The notes under the pieces: model-generated
What the model saw: only the letters and a program-made list of their open reading frames with translations
The model's database searches: none
Told to the model about the DNA's origin: nothing
Shown here: piece by piece, positions 1-5,630 of the stretch
Layout of the letters: each line of letters begins with the position of its first letter
Position numbering within the stretch: the first letter of the stretch is position 1
NCBI GenBank assembly: GCA_023430705.1
Contig: JAEYZJ010000133.1
Span: forward strand, 1-7,592
Direction: 5' to 3'
Source: Pseudomonadota bacterium
Lineage (GTDB): Bacteria > Pseudomonadota > Alphaproteobacteria > Rhizobiales > Devosiaceae
Length of the DNA: 7,592 bases
Program-made: the position numbers and the translations under genes

Positions 1-986
1 ACCGCGTGCATGGTGACTATCAGGGTGCCTTCCACCGGCTGAAGATGGACACCAATGCGGTGGCCGAAAAGCTCACCGAGATCGTGCATGGCCTCAAGCA
101 GACGTCGCGCGGGCTGAAGACTGCGACCTCCGAGATCCTCTCGGGCGCCAACGACCTCAGCGAACGCACCACCAAGCAGGCCGCGACCATTGAAGAGACT
201 TCGGCCGCAATGGAGCAGCTCTCCGGCACGGTGCTCGCCAATGCCGAGCGCGCCAAGGACGCATCGGAAGTCGCGGCAACGGTTACCCGGACGGCCGAGG
301 AGGGTGGCCAGGTGATGCACCAGGCCACCAATGCGATGGAGCGGATCACCACATCGTCGGGCAAGATCTCCAACATCATCGGCATGATCGACGACATCGC
401 CTTCCAGACCAACCTGCTCGCCCTCAACGCCTCGGTCGAGGCGGCGCGGGCGGGAGATGCGGGCAAGGGCTTTGCCGTCGTCGCCGTGGAGGTTCGTCGC
501 CTCGCGCAGTCGGCGGCCGGCGCATCGGCGGAAGTGAAGGCGCTGATCGAGCAGTCGGGGACCGAGGTGAAGGCGGGGTCGAAGCTGGTCGCCGAGGCCG
601 CGGCAAAGCTCGAGGCCATGCTGGCGGCGGCACGCTCGTCGAACGAACTCATGGACTCGATCGCGCGGGCCAGCCAGGACCAGGCTTCGGCCATCGAGGA
701 GGTCAACACCGCCGTTCGCACCATGGACGAGATGACCCAGCACAACGCGGCGCTGGTCGAGGAAACCAACGCCGCGATCGAGCAGACCGAGGCACAGGCC
801 TCCGAGCTCGATCGGATCGTCGACGTGTTCAACATGGGCGAGGCGACAGGTGCGCCGGCCGCCACCGAGCAGCCGGCGGAGCCAGTGCGCGGTATTAGGG
901 CGCTGCAGGAAAAGGTGCGCTCGGCGGCCAAGTCCTACCTCAGCCACGGCAACGCCGCGGTCGACAAGGAATGGTCGGAATTCTGA
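1..986 (+). CDS. Methyl-accepting chemotaxis protein, C-terminal part (5' end outside window)
   Basis: This is the cytoplasmic signalling part of a chemoreceptor that controls CheA kinase in the chemosensory array. The frame is open from base 3. A GTG at base 6 could be taken as a start, but the residues around it (HGDYQGAF, then RLK-DTNAV) align with the inside of the neighbouring full-length receptor, so the gene continues upstream. Visible parts: the end of a HAMP-like segment, an adaptation helix with Glu/Gln pairs (TIEETSAAMEQLS), the conserved hairpin tip around bases 385-490 (FQTNLLALN, EAARAG, GKGFAVVAVEVRRLA), a descending helix with AIEEVN and ALVEETNAAIEQ, and a C-terminal linker. 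It ends in EWSEF, matching the x-W-x-x-F pentapeptide that tethers CheR (and often CheB) in known receptors. Its sensor domain is not visible, so its ligand cannot be guessed. An intrinsic terminator follows, and a paralogue lies 182 bases downstream. Confidence 0.95.
   Translation, partial: RVHGDYQGAFHRLKMDTNAVAEKLTEIVHGLKQTSRGLKTATSEILSGANDLSERTTKQAATIEETSAAMEQLSGTVLANAERAKDASEVAATVTRTAEEGGQVMHQATNAMERITTSSGKISNIIGMIDDIAFQTNLLALNASVEAARAGDAGKGFAVVAVEVRRLAQSAAGASAEVKALIEQSGTEVKAGSKLVAEAAAKLEAMLAAARSSNELMDSIARASQDQASAIEEVNTAVRTMDEMTQHNAALVEETNAAIEQTEAQASELDRIVDVFNMGEATGAPAATEQPAEPVRGIRALQEKVRSAAKSYLSHGNAAVDKEWSEF
363..400 (+). repeat. 38-base exact repeat, copy 1 (MCP hairpin region)
   Basis: This segment is identical, base for base, to 2987-3024. 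It encodes part of the hairpin leading to the receptor tip. Two further exact matches link the genes: 688-715 with 3312-3339 (28 bases) and 936-959 with 3509-3532 (24 bases, encoding YLSHGNAA in the tail). Between these islands, synonymous codons differ often, so the pair is an older duplication under strong protein constraint rather than a recent copy. Confidence 0.9.
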
Positions 987-1013
987 CCGACCACGCCCCG
1001 ATGAATTACTTTG

Positions 1014-1046
1014 GACCGGCGCCGTTCGGCGCCGGTCTTTTGTTTT
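1014..1046 (+). terminator. Rho-independent terminator after the first chemoreceptor
   Basis: A perfect 10-bp stem (GACCGGCGCC at 1014-1023, GGCGCCGGTC at 1028-1037) closes a GTTC tetraloop and is followed directly by TTTTGTTTT (1038-1046). It starts 27 bases after the stop codon of the first receptor. The only T-run lies on the + strand side, so it should end transcription of that gene. This implies that the second receptor needs its own promoter, somewhere in 1047-1151. I see no convincing -35/-10 pair there; the only marked element is GTTAAC at 1092-1097. Confidence 0.93.
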
Positions 1047-1151
1047 CCGGCGGCGGGAAATGTCTTCAACAAGGCGGCGTGGTGACGCGGCGTTAACGAT
1101 GAAATGCTTTGCTCGGTGATCGGCGAACAGCATCACGGCCGTCGTTACTCC

Positions 1152-1158
1152 AGAAGGA
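1152..1158 (+). promoter_or_regulatory. Ribosome binding site deciding the start of the second chemoreceptor
   Basis: AGAAGGA lies 10 bases before ATG 1169. The frame is open further upstream to a TTG at 1109, but that start has no comparable Shine-Dalgarno sequence, and the extra 20 residues are Arg/Ser-rich and unlike an MCP N-terminus. The ATG start leaves a short basic cytoplasmic tail before the first membrane segment. Confidence 0.75.
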
Positions 1159-1168
1159 TCCCGACCCC

Positions 1169-3559
1169 ATGTCCGCAAGACCCAAGCTGAAGCTGCCCGG
1201 ATTGAGACTGCCAACGCTGAAACTGCGCGGGTCGATCATCGTGGCGGCGGCAGCGATCTTCACCGTCGCCATCGGCAGTTCGCTTGTCTACGTCGTGTCG
1301 AGCAACCGGGCGCAGGACCTCGCGCGTGCCGACGAAGTCGTGGGCGCGCTGGCGCAGACGCAGGCCGTGTCGGTGCAGACCTTCCTCACCGGCTTCGCCA
1401 CCGTGGCGGACTCCACTGCGCGTACTGCCGAGGCGCTTCTCGCCGACAAGCAGATGGCGCCGACCGTCTATGGTGCCGTGGTCGCCAAGCAGTTGAAGAG
1501 CCTGCCCGACGCGCTCGGCGTCTACATGATGTTCGCACCGGAATCGGCGCTCTATGCGCGCGAGTCGTTCGCCGGCTCGCATTTCCTCATTACGGGCAAG
1601 CACGTCGGCGTCATGGCCGAGGTAAAGCCGGACGGTACCATCGGCTACGGCTCGCTCGACAACGAGGCGGGCTACGACAGCTGGTTCACGGGCCCGCTGA
1701 AGGCCGGCGTGCCGGCGATCACAGGGCCCGACAACATCGACGGGCGGCTCTACACCAGCTTCACCAATATCATCCACAGCCCCGCCGGCGCGCCGGTCGG
1801 GATGAGCGGCGTCTCGTTCGATTCCGCCGTGCTCGCCTCCAGGCTCGACACCGAGCCTCCGATGGGCACCGGCTTCTTGGGCATCATCAATCACAAGAAC
1901 ATCTGGGTGCTGAATCCCGATCCGGCGCTGGTGGGCACACCCGTCGTGGAGCCGTGGGCCCTCGAGGCGATGACGGCGCTCGCGAGCACCGACACGTTCA
2001 CGTCCACCGGGGAGGAAGCGGGACAGACCTGGAAGATGAATGCCCGCAAGATCGACCTGCCTGGATCGGAGGAGTCGTGGGCGGTGGTGGTCGCGGTGCC
2101 GCAGGCGACGCTGCTCGCCGCCTCCGAGGCGCAACTGATGAGCCTCCTGATGGGCGGGATCGTGATCTTTGCGCTGGGGCTCGTCGCATTTGCCTGGCTC
2201 GGCAGCGCGGTTGCACGACCGATCGCGCGAATGACGGCGGTGATGCGCCGGATCGTGGAAGGAGACTACCACGTCGAAGTGCCGTTCGGGAGCATGAAGA
2301 ACGAGATCGGCGACATGTCCAAGGCGGTGGAGGTGTTCCGGGCCAACGGGCTCAAGGTATCCGAGATGACCGAGGCCGAGGCGGCGCGCATCATCCGCGA
2401 CCAGGAAGCGCGTTCGGCCATGATGGCGGAGCTGCAGTCGGCATTCGGCGAGGTGGTGGACGCAGCGGTCGCGGGTGACTTCTCGCGCCGGGTTGAGGCC
2501 GAGTTCCCCGATGCCGAGCTCAACGCACTGGCGGGAAGCGTCAACAACCTCGTAGCGACGGTCGACCGCGGACTTACCGAGACCGGCGAGGTGCTGGCTG
2601 CGCTCGCCAGTACCGACCTCACCAAGCGCATGGAGGGCGAGTACGAGGGCGCGTTCGCCCGGTTGCGGGACGATACCAATGCGGTGGGCGACAAGCTCAG
2701 CGAGATCGTGCGCCAGCTCAAGGAGACGTCCCGCTCGCTCAAGACGGCGACGGGAGAGATCCTCTCGGGGGCGAACGACCTGTCGGAACGCACCATCAAG
2801 CAGACAGCGACCATCGAGCAGACATCGGCGGCGATGGAGCAACTGGCCAGCACGGTGCTGCAGAACGCCGAACGTGCCCGCGAAGCGAGCACCGTGGCGG
2901 GTGCGGTGACCCGTACCGCCGAGGAAGGCGGGCAGGTGATGGGTGCGGCAACAGAGGCAATGGAGCGGATCACGGCCTCGTCGGGGAAGATCTCCAACAT
3001 CATCGGCATGATCGACGACATCGCGTTCCAGACCAATCTGCTGGCGCTGAACGCATCGGTGGAGGCGGCGCGCGCTGGCGAGGCGGGCAAGGGCTTCGCG
3101 GTGGTGGCCGTCGAGGTGCGACGTCTGGCCCAGTCGGCAGCAGAGGCTTCTGCGGAGGTAAAGGTGCTGATCGAGCAGTCGGGCTCGGAAGTCACGACCG
3201 GCTCGCGCCTCGTGGCCGACGCGGCTGCCCGGCTTGCCGCCATGCTGGACGCGGCGCGATCGAGCAACGAACTGATGGACGGCATTGCGCGCGACAGCAA
3301 GGAGCAGGCGGCGGCCATCGAGGAGGTCAACACCGCCGTCCGGCAGCTCGACGAGATGACCCAGCACAATGCCGCGCTTGTGGAAGAGACCAATGCGGCG
3401 ATCGAGCAGACCGACGGGCAGGTGAACGAGCTCGACCGGATCGTCGACATATTCACCATCGAGGGCGACGGGCCGGCGGCAGTGCCGACACGCAGGTCGT
3501 CCGGCATGTACCTCAGCCACGGCAACGCCGCGATTGCCGAGGAGTGGGCGGAGGGCTGA
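1169..3559 (+). CDS. Methyl-accepting chemotaxis protein, full length, Cache-type sensor
   Basis: A 796-residue transmembrane chemoreceptor. The N-terminal tail (residues 1-22) is a run of Lys/Leu/Pro/Arg (KLKLPGLRLPTLKLRGS). Membrane segment 1 is about residues 23-43 and segment 2 about 326-349. Between them lies a periplasmic domain of about 280 residues, consistent in size and motifs with a double Cache domain (YDSWF at 169-173, then TGPDN, and GVSFD near the end). A canonical HAMP starts at R350-P351. About residues 420-512 hold two further HAMP-like segments (GDFSRRVEAEF; TDLTKRMEGEYEGAF). The signalling hairpin tip is about 611-650 (IDDIAFQTNLLALN, EAARAG, GKGFAVVA). The tail repeats YLSHGNAA from the first receptor but ends EWAEG, not W-x-x-F. 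Cache domains usually bind small metabolites such as amino or carboxylic acids; the ligand here is unknown. It is transcribed separately from the first receptor, given the terminator between them. Confidence 0.95.
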   Translation: MSARPKLKLPGLRLPTLKLRGSIIVAAAAIFTVAIGSSLVYVVSSNRAQDLARADEVVGALAQTQAVSVQTFLTGFATVADSTARTAEALLADKQMAPTVYGAVVAKQLKSLPDALGVYMMFAPESALYARESFAGSHFLITGKHVGVMAEVKPDGTIGYGSLDNEAGYDSWFTGPLKAGVPAITGPDNIDGRLYTSFTNIIHSPAGAPVGMSGVSFDSAVLASRLDTEPPMGTGFLGIINHKNIWVLNPDPALVGTPVVEPWALEAMTALASTDTFTSTGEEAGQTWKMNARKIDLPGSEESWAVVVAVPQATLLAASEAQLMSLLMGGIVIFALGLVAFAWLGSAVARPIARMTAVMRRIVEGDYHVEVPFGSMKNEIGDMSKAVEVFRANGLKVSEMTEAEAARIIRDQEARSAMMAELQSAFGEVVDAAVAGDFSRRVEAEFPDAELNALAGSVNNLVATVDRGLTETGEVLAALASTDLTKRMEGEYEGAFARLRDDTNAVGDKLSEIVRQLKETSRSLKTATGEILSGANDLSERTIKQTATIEQTSAAMEQLASTVLQNAERAREASTVAGAVTRTAEEGGQVMGAATEAMERITASSGKISNIIGMIDDIAFQTNLLALNASVEAARAGEAGKGFAVVAVEVRRLAQSAAEASAEVKVLIEQSGSEVTTGSRLVADAAARLAAMLDAARSSNELMDGIARDSKEQAAAIEEVNTAVRQLDEMTQHNAALVEETNAAIEQTDGQVNELDRIVDIFTIEGDGPAAVPTRRSSGMYLSHGNAAIAEEWAEG
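2987..3024 (+). repeat. 38-base exact repeat, copy 2 (MCP hairpin region)
   Basis: This is the partner of 363-400, in the same orientation and 2624 bases away. Direct repeats of this length in two in-frame paralogues could support homologous recombination that deletes the material between them and yields a fused receptor. Confidence 0.9.
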
Positions 3560-3633
3560 CCGCCTCTAGGGGGGATAGTCCAAAACCAACGACAGCGTAC
3601 GTCCTGTTGCACGACCCGTCATTTCCCGGACCA

Positions 3634-3694
3634 TGACAGGGCGTCAGCGGGTCTTTCAGCCATACGGCTGCAAACCCTGACGCGCGGTGTCAGG
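3634..3694 (+). promoter_or_regulatory. Cluster of three short inverted repeats in a leader-like gap
   Basis: The gap after the second receptor holds TGAC-N5-GTCA (3634-3646), CAGCC-ATAC-GGCTG (3657-3670) and CCTGAC-N7-GTCAGG (3676-3694). GGGT (3649-3652) can also pair with ACCC (3674-3677) to extend the middle hairpin, but ACCC overlaps the left arm of the third, so the two structures exclude each other. They lie 31-91 bases upstream of a strong Shine-Dalgarno sequence (3725-3730). This could be a regulator-binding site or a structured leader; no known riboswitch class is recognised. No T-run follows, so they are not terminators. Each repeat alone is short enough to arise by chance. Confidence 0.3.
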
Positions 3695-3923
3695 TGGTCC
3701 GTGCGAAACTCTTTCCTTGCTCGTAAGGAGAGGATTTCGACATGCAGCCGACAAACGGGAGGACCGCAACTCCATCGACGTCTTCTTCTGGCAAAGCCGC
3801 GAGGCGGCACTGGCGGCGAGCGCAAAAATGGTGGAAGAGAGGACCCAGAGCGAGGCCATGACCATGATCGATCCCATGGGCCTCGAGATGAACCATGCAA
3901 CCATCCGACTCTCGGTCGACTGA
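3687..3923 (+). pseudogene. Decayed fragment resembling the C-terminal half of an ABM-like protein
   Basis: From a GTG at 3687 this frame gives 78 residues. Only the last 50 or so look like a real protein: SIDVFFWQSREAALAASAK, then a short helix, then MIDP and a final strand MNHATIRLSVD. That order (beta-strand ending in W, a helix rich in E/A, then IDP-x(n)-H-x-beta) resembles, from memory, antibiotic-biosynthesis-monooxygenase-like dimeric alpha+beta barrel proteins, which need about 95-105 residues. The first strand and helix are missing: the upstream 28 residues do not resemble them, there is no Shine-Dalgarno sequence before GTG 3687, and the good one at 3725 feeds a different frame. The fragment overlaps the DUF1801 start by 29 bases, as translationally coupled genes do. 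The alternative is a short intact gene of unknown function. Confidence 0.45.
3725..3744 (+). promoter_or_regulatory. Orphan ribosome binding site and ATG
   Basis: AAGGAG (3725-3730) stands 11 bases before ATG 3742, one of the best Shine-Dalgarno sequences in the window. Its frame runs only 38 codons, through Ser/Thr/Arg/Trp-rich residues, to a TGA at 3856-3858, and looks non-coding. The protein-like frame that follows is in another phase (codons at 3741, 3744 and so on). It is best explained as the surviving start of a gene whose body has been deleted or frameshifted. Confidence 0.5.
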
Positions 3924-4272
3924 ATTGGTCGCCGACCTTCTCCAGATCGTCCGCCCGTTTCCGGAGCCAGTGGGCCAGCTCACCAGCAAGCTCGCGCTGA
4001 CGCTGCTCAACCTGCGTCCCGATCTCGAGGCGAAGGCCCGACTCGGCTGGGGCTCGGTCAACTACCGGCACCCGGTGGCCGGGTTCGTGTGCGCCATCTT
4101 CCCGATGGAGAACCATGTATCGCTGGTGTTCGAGCACGGCCGGCAACTGAACTCGCCGCTGCTCGAGGGCGAAGGCAGGCAGGTCCGCTTCATCCGGTTC
4201 ATGCCGGACATGCCCATCCCCGAGGATGAACTCGCGATTCTGCTGGCCGAGGCCGTTGCACTCCGCTCCTGA
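3895..4272 (+). CDS. DUF1801 domain protein (YdhG-like), 125 aa
   Basis: A small soluble protein with no signal peptide or membrane segment. It matches the DUF1801 pattern as I know it: an N-terminal helix, then LRPDLEAKARLGWGSVNYR (residues 40-58) in place of the usual 'E...G.P.Y', a strand with FVCAIFPMENHVSLVFEHG (64-82), then LLEGEG (89-94) and R98 before a closing strand. Family members are around 110-150 residues; some are annotated as YdhG-like or linked to iron handling, but the biochemical role is poorly established and I assign none. The ATG at 3895 lies inside the end of the ABM-like fragment and has only a weak GAG 7 bases upstream, which fits translation once coupled to the preceding gene. 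If that gene is now dead, expression of this one may be reduced or may use a different route. No terminator is seen after it; mgsA follows 62 bases later. Confidence 0.8.
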   Translation: MQPSDSRSTELVADLLQIVRPFPEPVGQLTSKLALTLLNLRPDLEAKARLGWGSVNYRHPVAGFVCAIFPMENHVSLVFEHGRQLNSPLLEGEGRQVRFIRFMPDMPIPEDELAILLAEAVALRS

Positions 4273-4334
4273 GTCGTTGTGCGGCCCGGCGCGGTGCGTT
4301 AGCAGGTAGGGCTCGGCAGCAAGGAGGGGCAGGA

Positions 4335-4697
4335 ATGGCGCGGATCGGGCTCGTGGCGCATGACGACAGGAAGGACGAGCTGGTCGCCTGGGCGCTCAAG
4401 AACCGCGACAAGCTGACGGTGCACGAATTGTGGGCCACAGGCACCACTGGTGGCCGCATCAACGAAGGGGCCGAACTGGCCGTCACGCGGCTGCTTTCCG
4501 GGCCGCTCGGGGGCGACGCGCAACTGGGTGCCATGATCGCCGAGGGCCGGCTCGATGCGCTGATCTTCTTCCAGGATCCGCTGACCGCCATGCCGCACGA
4601 CGTCGACATCAAGTCGCTGACGCGCCTTGCGACGCTCTACAACATCCTGTTCGCCCCAAACCAGAAGACCGCCGACGCAGTGCTCGAAGCACTTTGA
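4335..4697 (+). CDS. mgsA: Methylglyoxal synthase
   Basis: Converts dihydroxyacetone phosphate to methylglyoxal and phosphate in the cytoplasm, a bypass of lower glycolysis used when phosphate is short or sugar phosphates build up. The 120 residues align with E. coli MgsA without gaps over the core, offset by 10: AHD at 8-10 (E. coli H19, D20), ATGTTG at 34-39, SGPLGGD at 55-61 with the catalytic base D61 (E. coli D71), FFQDPL at 78-83 with D81 (D91), and PHDVD at 87-91 with H88 (H98) and D91 (D101). The phosphate-site TGTTG loop is intact. It is shorter than the 152-residue E. coli enzyme, lacking about 10 N-terminal residues and some 20 at the C-terminus; other family members are also shorter. 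AAGGAGG (4321-4327) sits 7 bases before ATG 4335, an excellent start. No glyoxalase or glycolytic gene is nearby. Confidence 0.95.
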   Translation: MARIGLVAHDDRKDELVAWALKNRDKLTVHELWATGTTGGRINEGAELAVTRLLSGPLGGDAQLGAMIAEGRLDALIFFQDPLTAMPHDVDIKSLTRLATLYNILFAPNQKTADAVLEAL

Positions 4698-4765
4698 GCG
4701 ACTGGTCAAAGCGTCCACAACCCTTTAAGAGCGGCGCCCAATCGAACGTGGTGCTCGGTTGACCG

Positions 4766-4789
4766 GCATTTGTGCATATGCGCAGATGC
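4766..4789. promoter_or_regulatory. 24-base imperfect palindrome upstream of livG, candidate operator
   Basis: Bases 4766-4789 form an inverted repeat with no spacer around the central GCATATGC (4774-4781). Ten of 12 base pairs match; the two exceptions (4773/4782 and 4770/4785) are T-G, so the RNA could still wobble-pair. It lies 55 bases before the preferred livG start and directly after TTGACC (4759-4764), which resembles a -35 box; no good -10 sits at the right distance (only GCAGAT at 4782-4787). The position suits a dimeric repressor or activator of the liv operon. I cannot name the regulator family. Confidence 0.45.
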
Positions 4790-4829
4790 GTGAAAGCGGG
4801 CCCGAAGTCCCGTGGCAAAGAACATTCAC

Positions 4830-4834
4830 AAGGA
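4830..4834 (+). promoter_or_regulatory. Ribosome binding site deciding the livG start
   Basis: AAGGA lies 10 bases before GTG 4845. The other in-frame GTG, at 4812, has no purine-rich Shine-Dalgarno sequence in front of it (the bases there are GGGCCCGAAGTCCC) and would add 11 residues rich in Lys and Gly before the conserved ATPase fold. Confidence 0.6.
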
Positions 4835-4844
4835 CGGGGGCGGG

Positions 4845-5630
4845 GTGTCCTTCGACGCAGTCATCGACGTTCAGAACGTCAGCAAGCGCTTTGGCGGGCT
4901 GCAGGCAGTGAACAACTGCTCGCTGCGCGTCGAACGTGGATCGATCACCGGATTGATCGGGCCGAACGGGGCAGGCAAGTCCACCCTGTTCAACCTCGTC
5001 GCCGGAAATATCGTGCCGGACAGCGGCCGGATCATCTTCGACGGGCAGGACGTAACCGGCCTCAAGCCGCACCAGTTGTTCCACCGCGGCATGCTACGCA
5101 CCTTCCAGATCGCGCATGAGTTCTCGCACATGACGGCGATCGAGAACCTGATGGTGGTTCCCCCCGGCCAGCCGGGCGAGAGCCTGCTACGCACCTGGAT
5201 CACGCCGGGCGTGGTGAAGGAAGCCGACCGGCACGTACGGCAGAAGGCGCTCGACGTCATCGATTTCCTCAAGCTTGGACATGTGAAGCACGAACTGGCG
5301 GGAAACCTGTCGGGCGGGCAGAAGAAGCTCCTCGAGCTTGGGCGCACGATGATGGTCGACGCCAAGGTGGTGCTGCTCGACGAGGTGGCGGCCGGGGTCA
5401 ACCGCACGCTGTTGCAGGACCTCGCGGCCAACATCGAGCGCATGAACCGGGAACTGGGCTACACCTTCTTCGTCATAGAGCACGACATGGACCTGATCGG
5501 CCGGCTGTGCGACCCGGTGATCGTGATGGCGCAGGGCGAAAAGATCGCCGAAGGCCCGATGAGCGAGATCCGGGCCAACCCTGAAATCATCGAGGCCTAC
5601 TTCGGCGCTCCGGTGGAGGCGCAGCACTGA
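4845..5630 (+). CDS. livG: Branched-chain amino acid/amide-type ABC transporter ATP-binding protein LivG
   Basis: One of the two ATPases that power a HAAT-type (hydrophobic amino acid/amide) importer from the cytoplasmic face of the inner membrane. Numbering from GTG 4845 (261 residues; 272 if GTG 4812 is used): Walker A GPNGAGKST at 39-47, signature LSGGQ at 155-159, Walker B VVLLDE at 175-180, switch His in EHD at 213. The region after Walker A with LRTFQIAHEF, and the long insert before the signature, are typical of LivG rather than LivF. One oddity is that the residue after the catalytic Glu is Val (DEVAAGVN), where most LivG proteins have Pro (DEPAAGLN). Length is normal for the family (about 250-260). 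Its TGA shares an A with the ATG of livF, so the two are translationally coupled. The substrate cannot be read from an ATPase. Confidence 0.93.
   Translation: MSFDAVIDVQNVSKRFGGLQAVNNCSLRVERGSITGLIGPNGAGKSTLFNLVAGNIVPDSGRIIFDGQDVTGLKPHQLFHRGMLRTFQIAHEFSHMTAIENLMVVPPGQPGESLLRTWITPGVVKEADRHVRQKALDVIDFLKLGHVKHELAGNLSGGQKKLLELGRTMMVDAKVVLLDEVAAGVNRTLLQDLAANIERMNRELGYTFFVIEHDMDLIGRLCDPVIVMAQGEKIAEGPMSEIRANPEIIEAYFGAPVEAQH

Noticed and set aside
1109..1168. TTG 1109 as the start of the second chemoreceptor
   Set aside because: No Shine-Dalgarno sequence, a rare start codon, and 20 extra residues that do not look like an MCP tail; ATG 1169 has AGAAGGA at good spacing.
1145..3520. A 791-codon open frame on the - strand opposite the second chemoreceptor
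   Set aside because: It is a shadow of G/C-rich third positions: the product is dominated by His, Arg, Leu and Asp with no domain, and the + strand gene has clear MCP motifs over the whole stretch.
3546..3575. A possible terminator after the second chemoreceptor (GGCGG/CCGCC around the stop codon)
   Set aside because: The stem is 5 bp and begins inside the coding region, and no T-run follows, so readthrough into 3560-3894 cannot be excluded.
2266..3612. A 448-codon open frame on the - strand, rich in Ser and Ala
   Set aside because: It is the other antisense frame of the same receptor; low-complexity Ser/Ala composition, no ribosome binding site or recognisable fold.
3619..4146. A 175-codon - strand frame across the gap, the ABM-like fragment and the DUF1801 gene
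   Set aside because: It is antisense to the DUF1801 motifs, has irregular Arg/Pro/Ser-rich composition and shows no family resemblance.
4692..4711. A hairpin CTTTGA-N8-TCAAAG overlapping the mgsA stop codon as a terminator
   Set aside because: The stem is only 6 bp, A/T-rich, with an 8-base loop and no following T-run. GGTCAA here is also an inverted match to TTGACC at 4759-4764, but 6 bp at that distance is expected by chance.
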